This document shows positions 1 through 4,844 of a stretch of DNA of 5,873 nt, piece after piece. Positions within the stretch are counted from its first letter, which is position 1, and each line of letters opens with the position of its first letter. The stretch lies in the NCBI GenBank assembly GCA_007129135.1, contig SKWB01000133.1, positions 1 through 5,873 on the forward strand, read 5' to 3'. This DNA is from Halococcaceae archaeon (GTDB taxonomy: Archaea; Halobacteriota; Halobacteria; Halobacteriales; Halalkalicoccaceae). Under the pieces are notes generated by a model. The model did no database searches and was not told the origin of the DNA. It worked only from the letters and a program-made list of their open reading frames with translations. The position numbers and the translations under genes are program-made.

Positions 1-339
1 ATCACCGTTCTGCACGTGCTCAGTCCCCCCGAATCGGCGTCGTACGGCGAGGCACGGATGTACGTCGACTGGGAGGAGGTGATGGAGGGCCGACGGGAGC
101 GGGCCGAGGAACTGCTCGACGCGGCACGCGATCGTGCGGACGACCACGACGTCACTGTCGCCACCGAGATCGTGGTCGGTCGGCCAGCGCGCGTGATCGT
201 CGAGTACGCCGACGAGCACGACGTCGACCACGTCGTCATCGGGAGCCACGGTCGATCCGGCGTCTCGCGTGTCCTCCTCGGGAGCGTCGCCGAGACGGTG
301 GTCCGACGCTCCCCGTGTCCGGTGACCGTCGTCCGCTGA
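1..339 (+). CDS. Universal stress protein UspA family, 5'-truncated by the window edge
   Basis: Single-domain universal stress protein, a cytoplasmic nucleotide-binding Rossmann-like alpha/beta protein that usually dimerises. The frame is open from base 1 and starts inside the second beta strand (ITVLHV), so by comparison with the 144-residue paralog at 1922-2356 about 30 N-terminal residues, including the first strand and its ATP-contacting Asp, lie outside the window. The 112 visible residues end at TGA 337-339. The ATP-binding signature G-2x-G-9x-G-S is intact: Gly81, Gly84, Gly94 and Ser95 in window numbering (GSHGRSG then LLGS). The C-terminal strand PVTVVR is typical. An internal ATG at 58-60 would remove the second strand and is not a plausible start. 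What it senses cannot be read from sequence; the family is known from stress and starvation responses. It faces away from the other two Usp genes. Confidence 0.93.
   Translation: MTVLHVLSPPESASYGEARMYVDWEEVMEGRRERAEELLDAARDRADDHDVTVATEIVVGRPARVIVEYADEHDVDHVVIGSHGRSGVSRVLLGSVAETVVRRSPCPVTVVR
197..237 (+). repeat. 41-bp identical segment, left copy of an inverted pair
   Basis: These 41 bases are identical to the reverse complement of 2024-2064. Both copies lie inside universal stress protein genes on opposite strands and encode the same residues, VEYADEHDVDHVV. Outside the segment the two genes differ at many third positions, so the block may mark a recent duplication or gene conversion. A perfect inverted repeat of this length could also support homologous inversion of the roughly 1.8 kb between the copies. 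Confidence 0.85.
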
Positions 340-479
340 CCGACGCGCCAACGGGATCACGAGGTCGATGGCGGCCCGGAACCCACCCGCGGTGTGACCC
401 CGTCGACACGTTTGACGGGACCGCTCTCGCGCCGAACGCTCGTCAGAGCGGAGCGGCACCTCGAGAGGACGGGTGTGGC

Positions 480-659
480 GAGCCGCTCGCTCGCCTCGTC
501 GGGCGGGTCGGGGCGGTACGTGAAACCCACGACGCGCAGGGCGTCGGCGGGAACGATCTCGTTCGGCCCCACACGGTCGAGACGACGCTCGGCGTCCTCC
601 GACCCCAGTCCCGCCTTGGACGTCTCGAGGTCGTCGTAGAGGTCCTCTAGGGGCCGTGT
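480..659 (-). pseudogene. Relic of a P-type cation-transporting ATPase
   Basis: Reading the - strand from 659 down, the translation has the layout of a cation-ATPase N-terminal domain: LEDLYDDLETS, then AGLGSEDAERRL, then RVGPNEIV. This matches the family pattern of a short helix, 'T...GL...EA.RRL' and 'GPNE'. An intact pump would then enter its first transmembrane helices. Here the frame instead continues at 510-551 as PADALRVVGFTYRP, which resembles the 'ALRVLGFAYR' segment of the nucleotide-binding domain several hundred residues later in such pumps. No transmembrane helix, TGES actuator loop or DKTGT phosphorylation motif is present. The only start codon in frame is a GTG at 570-572, inside the conserved motif. 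I infer an internally deleted, start-less relic. The frame stays open from the stop of the gene at 792 down to TGA at 357-359. The flanks 340-479 and 660-791 hold nothing I recognise beyond a weak 7-bp stem (421-427 with 445-451). Confidence 0.72.
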
Positions 660-791
660 GTGCAGATATCGTGGGGGTATCTCGGACGGTGGTTCCGACC
701 GGGCGTACGACTCGGGGCGTGATACGGATTCAGTATCGACACCTCCGTCGGTCGATTCTCGGACGTGGCCCTCGACCTGTCGGTCGAGTAC

Positions 792-1685
792 TCACCGCTC
801 CCGGCCGATCGGAACACAGATCACCGGAACGTCCGCGTGCCGGACGACGGTCTCCGTGACGCTCCCAAGTAGACGCTGTCTGACGCCCGACCGGCCGTGG
901 GTCCCCATCACGACGAGGTCGACGTCGTTCTCCTCGACGTACCGCAGAATGAGGCGGTGGGCCGGACCGCTCGCGACGCTCCCCGTCACCCCGAGGTCGT
1001 GCTCAGCGCTCAGTTCCCTCACCTCGGCGAGCGCCCGCTCTCCCCGTCGTTCGAGCGCATCGAGGATCGCGCCCGCGTCCCGGCTGGGTGCGGTCCACCT
1101 CGTATCGACCGAGTAGACGGTGTGGAGCCTCGCGCCGAGAGTGGAGGCCAACTCGACGCCCAACCCGACCGCAGCCGTCGCCCCGTCGCTTCCGTCGGTC
1201 GGGACGAGGACGTTCTCGTAGGTGTCGGTGTCGAGGTCCGCGCGACCGGCTCCGGTCGGGACCGCGAGCACCGGTACGTTCGCGGTCCGGAGGACGTTCT
1301 CGGTGACGCTCCCGAGCAGGAGCCTGTCGAACCCCGTTCGACCGCGCGTCCCCATCGCGACGAGGTCGATCCCGTGGTCGTCGGCGTACTCGCCGATGGC
1401 TTCGAACGGGACGCCCCACTCGATCGCTGTCGTCACGCGGGCATCGGGGTCCACGGACCGAGCGAGCTCGACGACGGCGGCGATCGCCTCCTCGGCTCCG
1501 GACTCGAACGCCTCCCGTTCGACCTCCCCGTCCAGTTCGGATCGAACGGCCTCGACCTCGTGCCTATCGACCACCGAGAGGACGTGTACCTCGGCCTCCG
1601 TACGCCGAGCGAGGTCTATCCCCCGTCTCGCTCCCGCGAGCGAGCTATCGCTCCCGTCCGTCGGAACGAGTATGGACCCTATCAT
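792..1685 (-). CDS. Tandem two-domain universal stress protein (UspA family)
   Basis: A 297-residue protein with two Usp domains in tandem, expected to be cytoplasmic and to bind ATP or a related nucleotide. Domain 1 (about 1-143) opens with ILVPTDGS at 5-12 and carries G-2x-G-9x-G-S at Gly112, Gly115, Gly125, Ser126. Domain 2 (about 157-293) opens with VLVPTDGS at 159-166 and carries the same signature at Gly261, Gly264, Gly274, Ser275. Both sites look intact, so the protein may form an internal pseudo-dimer. The start is ATG at 1683-1685, four codons before the first beta strand as usual for the family. No Shine-Dalgarno sequence precedes it; an AT-rich box about 29 bases upstream suggests a leaderless transcript. 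The stop is TGA 792-794. The next Usp gene upstream on the same strand is separated by 236 bases, so co-transcription is possible but not shown. Confidence 0.95.
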   Translation of the reverse strand: MIGSILVPTDGSDSSLAGARRGIDLARRTEAEVHVLSVVDRHEVEAVRSELDGEVEREAFESGAEEAIAAVVELARSVDPDARVTTAIEWGVPFEAIGEYADDHGIDLVAMGTRGRTGFDRLLLGSVTENVLRTANVPVLAVPTGAGRADLDTDTYENVLVPTDGSDGATAAVGLGVELASTLGARLHTVYSVDTRWTAPSRDAGAILDALERRGERALAEVRELSAEHDLGVTGSVASGPAHRLILRYVEENDVDLVVMGTHGRSGVRQRLLGSVTETVVRHADVPVICVPIGRER

Positions 1686-1710
1686 GGGCCTGATTCGTCT
1701 CGCGGGAGCC

Positions 1711-1718
1711 TAACTCTA
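1711..1718 (-). promoter_or_regulatory. Possible TATA-like box of the two-domain Usp gene
   Basis: The - strand reads TAGAGTTA centred about 29 bases before the ATG at 1685, the spacing expected for a leaderless archaeal transcript. The match to a haloarchaeal TATA box is weak, but it is the most AT-rich patch in the surrounding GC-rich spacer. Confidence 0.3.
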
Positions 1719-1871
1719 GTGGACCCCCTCGAACGAGACGACCCTCCCCGATCGAACGACGCCTCCCTCTGTGGGTCGGACCGCCCTCGGCGACGAGCAC
1801 GTCGCCTGAACGGTCGTGCGCGATCCCCCGCCTCGGACTCCTCGTTCGAACCCGAATCTCGGGAGGTCGAT

Positions 1872-1887
1872 CGATCTCCGGAGATCG
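1872..1887. repeat. Perfect 16-bp palindrome downstream of a Usp gene
   Basis: CGATCTCCGGAGATCG is its own reverse complement, with 8-base arms and no spacer. It starts 35 bases beyond the stop codon of the - strand gene at 1922-2356. With no loop and no following T-run it does not look like a classical terminator. It could be a dimeric protein-binding site or a processing/3'-end structure. Confidence 0.6.
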
Positions 1888-1921
1888 TACGGCCCTCTCG
1901 GACGGTACGGCGGACCATCTC

Positions 1922-2356
1922 TCACCTGACCACGGTCACCGGGACGGGCGAGCGGCGGACGACCCGCTCGGCGACGCTCCCGAGCAGGATGCGACTCGCG
2001 CCGGTCCGGCCGTGGCTCCCCACGACGACGTGGTCGACGTCGTGCTCGTCGGCGTACTCGACGACCTCCCGGGAGACCCTCCCGAGAACTGATTCGGTTT
2101 CGATCTCGACGCCCGCGTCCGCGGCCCGCTCCCGAGCCACCTCGAGGAGTTGGTTCGCGCTCCGCTCGTGGACTTCGCGGATCCGCTCGTAGCTCGCCAT
2201 CGCGGCCCCCTCTATCCCACCCGCCCCGTAGAACTCGCGCGGATCGATCACGTGCAGGGCCGTGATCCGTGCGTCGGGGTACTCGCCGACGGCGAAGTCG
2301 AGCGCCTTCATGGCCTGCTCCGAGTCGTCGACCGCGACGAGAACGTGCTCTGTCAT
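1922..2356 (-). CDS. Single-domain universal stress protein (UspA family)
   Basis: A complete 144-residue Usp domain, normal family length. It opens with the first strand VLVAVDDSE (residues 5-13), whose Asp usually contacts the nucleotide. The second strand ITALHV is at 31-36, and the ATP-binding signature G-2x-G-9x-G-S is at Gly113, Gly116, Gly126, Ser127. It ends in the dimer-forming strand PVTVVR. The start is ATG 2354-2356, with no Shine-Dalgarno site and a TATA-like box about 28 bases upstream, so the transcript is probably leaderless. It is transcribed divergently from the holin-like gene at 2630. It is the closest relative in the window of the truncated gene at 1-339: the C-terminal halves differ at few positions and share 41 identical bases. 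The specific stress signal cannot be inferred. Confidence 0.96.
   Translation of the reverse strand: MTEHVLVAVDDSEQAMKALDFAVGEYPDARITALHVIDPREFYGAGGIEGAAMASYERIREVHERSANQLLEVARERAADAGVEIETESVLGRVSREVVEYADEHDVDHVVVGSHGRTGASRILLGSVAERVVRRSPVPVTVVR
2024..2064 (-). repeat. 41-bp identical segment, right copy of an inverted pair
   Basis: This is the reverse complement of 197-237 with no mismatch over 41 bases. It lies in the same position of the Usp fold, just before the GSHGR nucleotide-binding turn, so protein conservation explains part of the identity. Synonymous identity across the whole block is more than the neighbouring sequence shows. Confidence 0.85.
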
Positions 2357-2380
2357 ATCTAGAGAGACGTCGAACTCCGG

Positions 2381-2388
2381 GATAAGTG
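2381..2388 (-). promoter_or_regulatory. TATA-like box of the single-domain Usp gene
   Basis: The - strand reads CACTTATC, centred about 28 bases before the ATG at 2356. This fits a haloarchaeal TATA box for a transcript starting at or next to the start codon, consistent with the absence of a ribosome binding site. Confidence 0.5.
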
Positions 2389-2537
2389 CAACTACGACTC
2401 CCGGACACTGGGTTTCACCGCCACCCTACTGTACCAGGTGTCGACCGTCGCAGGCGACGCCGCCTCCTCTACCGATCCGTTCGCTCGCGACCGCTGCTCC
2501 CCCGCTCTCCTCGAATCCCCGACCGTGTCGCGATCGG

Positions 2538-2571
2538 CCGGACGACGCCTCCCCGGATAGGCGTCGTCCGG
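2538..2571. repeat. 13-bp perfect inverted repeat (stem-loop)
   Basis: The arms CCGGACGACGCCT (2538-2550) and AGGCGTCGTCCGG (2559-2571) pair without mismatch around the 8-base loop CCCCGGAT. The repeat sits 27 bases upstream of the BRE/TATA-like element of the holin-like gene and about 180 bases from the divergent Usp start. It is therefore upstream of both genes rather than after either, which argues against a simple terminator. Possible roles are a regulator-binding site, a DNA cruciform, or the terminator or core of an unannotated small RNA. Confidence 0.8.
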
Positions 2572-2597
2572 GTTCCCACGCGGTCGGAATCGGAGCC

Positions 2598-2608
2598 GAA
2601 GCTTTGAG
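2598..2608 (+). promoter_or_regulatory. BRE/TATA-like promoter element of the holin-like operon
   Basis: GAA (end of a BRE-like CCGAA) is followed by GCTTTGAG, centred about 26 bases before the ATG at 2630. Spacing and composition fit a leaderless haloarchaeal promoter. No Shine-Dalgarno sequence precedes the first gene, whereas the second gene of the pair has one. Confidence 0.5.
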
Positions 2609-2620
2609 GACGGGCGTCCT
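2607..2620. promoter_or_regulatory. Operator-like inverted repeat next to the TATA-like element
   Basis: AGGACG-GG-CGTCCT overlaps the end of the TATA-like box and ends 9 bases before the start codon at 2630. A repressor bound here would block the basal transcription factors or the polymerase. Six-base arms arise by chance at a noticeable rate in GC-rich DNA, so the call rests mainly on position. Confidence 0.3.
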
Positions 2621-2629
2621 ACCTCCGAC

Positions 2630-2908
2630 ATGGATCCGGAGACACACGCCGTGAACGAACGGGCGCTGGGTCTGGCCCTGGGAACCGTCTGGGCGATCGT
2701 GGTTGCGGCCCTGGTGCCGCTGTCACGAATCGGCTGGGGAGAGGCGTGGCGCGAACTGCTGGCCGACGTCTACGTCGGGTACGACGACACCGCAAGGGGG
2801 ACGTTCGTCGGGATCTCCTGGGGGTTCCTCGACGGTCTCGTTCTCGGGACCGCGCTCGGGTGGCTGTACAACCGGTTCGACGGTCGATCCGGGGAGGCGG
2901 TGAGGTGA
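2630..2908 (+). CDS. Small two-helix membrane protein, 'bacteriophage holin'-annotated family
   Basis: A 92-residue protein with two predicted transmembrane helices, roughly residues 12-32 (LALGTVWAIVVAALVPL) and 58-80 (FVGISWGFLDGLVLGTALGW). They are joined by a loop containing GWGEAW and LLADVYVGY, and a charged tail follows (NRFDGRSGEAVR). The sequence resembles short archaeal and bacterial proteins that databases often label 'bacteriophage holin', with the recurring features W near helix 1, 'VY.GY' in the loop, 'GF.DG' in helix 2 and 'WLYN' at its end. No lysis gene or phage gene is nearby, so that label should be read as a family name; the real role is unknown. The start is ATG 2630, 26 bases after a TATA-like box. 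Its stop TGA 2906-2908 overlaps the GTG start of the next gene, so the two form an operon. Confidence 0.88.
   Translation: MDPETHAVNERALGLALGTVWAIVVAALVPLSRIGWGEAWRELLADVYVGYDDTARGTFVGISWGFLDGLVLGTALGWLYNRFDGRSGEAVR
2891..2897 (+). promoter_or_regulatory. Shine-Dalgarno site that fixes the GTG start of the flavoprotein gene
   Basis: GGGGAGG lies inside the end of the holin-like gene and 7 bases before the GTG at 2905. It complements the CCUCC near the 3' end of archaeal 16S rRNA. It is the clearest ribosome binding site in the window and supports GTG 2905 over upstream in-frame starts that would run deep into the previous gene. Confidence 0.8.
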
Positions 2909-3384
2909 CCGTCGACGACCTCCGGGAGTACGGGCTGGCCGAGATGTCCGCAGAGGAGATCCGGAACTTCCTCACGAACCGGGGGTTCGGCGTGCTCGGA
3001 CTGCCGACCGACGGCGCCCCCTACCTGCTGCCGATGTCGTTCGGCTTCGACGGGGAGTCGAGGCTCTACTTCTCGTACTTCGCGGGGGAGGGAAGCCGGA
3101 AGGCGGCGCTGAGCGACGCCGCGGAGACGGCGAGCTTCCTCGTCCACGACGCCGACTCGGTCTTCCTCTGGGAGAGCGTCCTCCTGACGGGCACGCTCTC
3201 GGGGCTCTCCGCGAACGACACACCCGAGGAGGCACTCGAGAACGCGTGGTATCTGGACCTGTTCGAGCGGGCCGACACCACCGGTCGGCTTGCCCTCTAC
3301 GAGTTCCGGATCGACGAACGGACGGGGCTCAAGTGTGTGGGCCTCCCGCCTGGGATGCACCCTGACCACCCCGAACGGGGATGA
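2905..3384 (+). CDS. Pyridoxamine 5'-phosphate oxidase family flavin-binding split-barrel protein
   Basis: A 159-residue protein of the haloarchaeal pyridoxamine 5'-phosphate oxidase-like group, small cytoplasmic split beta-barrels that usually bind FMN or F420 as dimers. The start VTVDDLREYGLAEMS resembles the usual N-terminus of the group. Strands follow at 28-36 (GVLGLPTDG), 39-49 (PYLLPMSFGFD) and 53-59 (RLYFSYF). Then come the GEGSRKAALS cofactor-side segment (61-70), TASFLV (76-81), SVLLTGTLSG (91-100) and a last strand LYEFRIDERTGLK (131-143). The length is normal. GTG 2905 is preferred because of the strong Shine-Dalgarno site and the 4-base GTGA overlap with the upstream stop, which indicates translational coupling. 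The frame is open upstream to 2746 in another reading of the previous gene, but that part is a shadow. True pyridoxamine phosphate oxidase activity is not implied: the substrate is unknown, and a flavin-dependent reductase or a cofactor carrier is equally possible. Confidence 0.86.
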   Translation: MTVDDLREYGLAEMSAEEIRNFLTNRGFGVLGLPTDGAPYLLPMSFGFDGESRLYFSYFAGEGSRKAALSDAAETASFLVHDADSVFLWESVLLTGTLSGLSANDTPEEALENAWYLDLFERADTTGRLALYEFRIDERTGLKCVGLPPGMHPDHPERG

Positions 3385-3498
3385 CGGGAGCTCTAGTCGT
3401 CTGTGGACGTGGACCGGGAACCCCACGGGAGCGAACCGGGACGGATCGGCGACCGCTTCTCTGGTACGAGTGTCCACGCCGACCGCCAGTGCCGGGGT
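3385..3498. other. Convergent intergenic region
   Basis: These 114 bases lie between the stops of the flavin-barrel gene (+) and the MgtC-like gene (-). A bidirectional terminator would be expected here, but I see neither a strong hairpin nor a T-run on either strand. A CTAG tetranucleotide sits at 3393-3396. Confidence 0.5.
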
Positions 3499-4731
3499 TC
3501 AGAGCAGGAGGACGAGCACGACGCCGACGATCGAGGTCGTACCGAGCACGCCCGCGACGCTCTTTCCCATCCTCGCCGTTCCCAGCGACCGGACGATGGC
3601 GACCTTGACGACCGTGTTAGTCACCAGGGCGAGGACGATCCCGGTCACGGCGACCGACGCCTCGACGCTTCCCTCGAGCGCGAGGCGTCCGAGCGAGAGC
3701 GTGATCGCGTTCGCGTCGACCGTCCCCGAGAGCAGCGCGATCACGTAGACGCCCCCCTCGCCGAACAGGACGTTCAGCCCGTCGACGGCGAGGAGGACCG
3801 CGGCGAAGAGGGCCCCGAAGACGAGCGCCGGCCGCACCCGGAACGGGTTGTCGAGGTCGACCGACGGCGCCCGATTCGAACGGTTTCGCGCGAGGAGGGA
3901 GAGCGAGAGCAGGCCGCCGACGACCGTCATCCCGACCAGGGGCACCGCGAGCGGTGCCACCAGCCCCGGGTTGACGACCGCGACCAGCACCAGCACCCTG
4001 GGGAACATGGCGATCGAGGCGACCGCGGTCGCGAACGCACAGATCGGCGAGAGCTCTGGCGTTCGTTTCGCGTGGTCGGCCATCGCCATCGCGGTCGCGG
4101 TCGAGGAGACGAACCCGCCGAGCAGCCCCGTGAGCCCGATCCCCCTCGCCGGACCGAGGAGCTTCGTGAGGACGTAGCCGAGGAAGGTCAGCCCCGAGAC
4201 GAAGACGACCATCAGCCAGACGAACCGGGGGTTGAGTCCGAGCAGCACGTCCAGGTCCCGGTCGGGGAGCAGCGGGAGGACGACCAGCGCGATGATGAGG
4301 AACTTCAGGGCCGCTCTGAGCTCTTCCTGGCCGATGCGCCCGGCGAGCTCGTGCATCGGGTCTTTCACCGCGAGCATCGCCGCGGTGACGGTGCCGAGGA
4401 CGACCGCCAGCGTGAGCCCCTCCTCCGAGAGACCCGTCATCGCCCCGTAGACGAACGTGAGAACCGCGGCGACCGCCGTCGTCATCCCGACGTCACCCTC
4501 GAGCAGTATCTTGCCGACGTACGCGACGACGACCAGCACGAGGACCATCCCCAGCACGAGCGGGAGCAGCGACGGGAAGAACAGCTGCGTCAGTGCGCCG
4601 AGCAGCGCGATCAGCGGGAACGTCCGGACACCCGCGAAGCTCCCGGCGGACTCGCTCTGCTGGCGCTCGAGGCCGATGAGGGCACCGACCCCGAGCGCGA
4701 CGAAGAGCGCGACCGTTCCCGCGGGCTCCAT
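3499..4731 (-). CDS. MgtC/SapB N-terminal domain plus DUF4010 membrane protein
   Basis: A 410-residue integral membrane protein with about ten or more hydrophobic segments. The N-terminal part (about 1-125) is MgtC/SapB-like: GVGALIGLERQ at 14-24 and GVRTFPLIALLGAL at 34-47, the conserved motifs of that domain. The rest (about 135-405) matches the DUF4010 type, with TGLLGGFVSSTATAMAMA at 201-218 and the conserved polar patch GTVDANAITLSLG at 336-348. MgtC proteins are linked to Mg2+ limitation and to control of the membrane ATP synthase in bacteria. The transported or sensed substrate of MgtC-DUF4010 proteins is not settled, so I leave it open. The frame is open upstream to 4899, but the 56 extra residues are Arg-rich, non-conserved and overlap the divergent rfcC gene. 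ATG 4729-4731 begins directly before the first hydrophobic helix. No ribosome binding site is visible. An 8-base palindrome CCACGTGG lies 10-17 bases upstream. Confidence 0.92.
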   Translation of the reverse strand: MEPAGTVALFVALGVGALIGLERQQSESAGSFAGVRTFPLIALLGALTQLFFPSLLPLVLGMVLVLVVVAYVGKILLEGDVGMTTAVAAVLTFVYGAMTGLSEEGLTLAVVLGTVTAAMLAVKDPMHELAGRIGQEELRAALKFLIIALVVLPLLPDRDLDVLLGLNPRFVWLMVVFVSGLTFLGYVLTKLLGPARGIGLTGLLGGFVSSTATAMAMADHAKRTPELSPICAFATAVASIAMFPRVLVLVAVVNPGLVAPLAVPLVGMTVVGGLLSLSLLARNRSNRAPSVDLDNPFRVRPALVFGALFAAVLLAVDGLNVLFGEGGVYVIALLSGTVDANAITLSLGRLALEGSVEASVAVTGIVLALVTNTVVKVAIVRSLGTARMGKSVAGVLGTTSIVGVVLVLLL

Positions 4732-4844
4732 CGCCCGAACCCACGTGGTAACCGGGGAACTGTGTACCGGTCCGGCGCGGACGTCACCGATGGGATCGAC
4801 GCGCGACCGACGGCTTTGTATCGCCCACGGCCGAACCCCCGACA
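4732..4844. promoter_or_regulatory. Shared divergent promoter region of the MgtC-like and rfcC genes
   Basis: All control signals for both genes must sit in or beyond these 113 bases. The rfcC side has a good TATA-like box. The MgtC side has only a weak candidate (TGTGTACC on the + strand at 4761-4768), slightly too far upstream, and the palindrome CCACGTGG at 4741-4748, close to its start codon. Confidence 0.55.
4814..4822 (+). promoter_or_regulatory. TATA-like box of rfcC
   Basis: CTTTGTATC is centred about 27 bases before the ATG at 4845 and stands out from the surrounding GC-rich DNA. With no Shine-Dalgarno site before the ATG, a leaderless transcript is likely. Confidence 0.55.

Larger units (their letters stand above)
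1686..1921. other. Intergenic spacer between two - strand Usp genes
   Basis: This stretch of 236 bases separates two co-directional universal stress protein genes. It has a perfect 16-base palindrome near the upstream gene's stop and an AT-rich box before the downstream gene's start. A - strand frame beginning at 1918 gives a 78-residue Arg/Ser-rich translation without domains; it overlaps the start of the downstream gene and I do not treat it as coding. I see no T-rich terminator. Confidence 0.6.
2357..2629. other. Divergent intergenic control region
   Basis: These 273 bases lie between the divergently transcribed Usp gene (-) and the holin-like gene (+). There is a TATA-like box near each end, a 13-bp perfect stem-loop at 2538-2571, and two short quasi-palindromes with 6-base arms and 2-base spacers (2446-2459 and 2607-2620). 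The six-frame translations of this stretch show no recognisable domain, signal peptide or paired cysteines, so I call no protein here. A small non-coding RNA containing the stem-loop cannot be excluded. Confidence 0.6.

Noticed and set aside
1840..1860. GGTTCGAA-like sequence on the - strand, resembling a tRNA T-loop and hence a possible tRNA or integrase attachment site.
   Set aside because: The flanking bases do not form the 5-bp T stem, and no acceptor, D or anticodon arm could be placed around it.
1682..1918. A 78-residue frame on the - strand directly after the single-domain Usp stop.
   Set aside because: The translation is Arg/Ser-rich with no domain or hydrophobic pattern, overlaps the start of the real downstream Usp gene, and has no ribosome binding site.
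897..2192. A 431-residue + strand frame across the Usp genes.
   Set aside because: It is antisense to two clear Usp genes and their spacer, and shows low-complexity charged composition without motifs.
2392..2631. Small - strand frames in the divergent control region.
   Set aside because: They have no cysteine pairs, membrane helix or known motif, and they run across the promoter and stem-loop of the holin-like gene.
2746..2904. Extension of the flavin-barrel gene upstream to an ATG at 2746.
   Set aside because: The extra residues are a shifted reading of the holin-like gene; GTG 2905 has a strong Shine-Dalgarno site and matches the family N-terminus.
2630..2908. Evidence for a provirus because of the 'holin' family name.
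   Set aside because: No integrase, terminase, capsid, endolysin or attachment site is visible, and the surrounding genes are ordinary chromosomal families.
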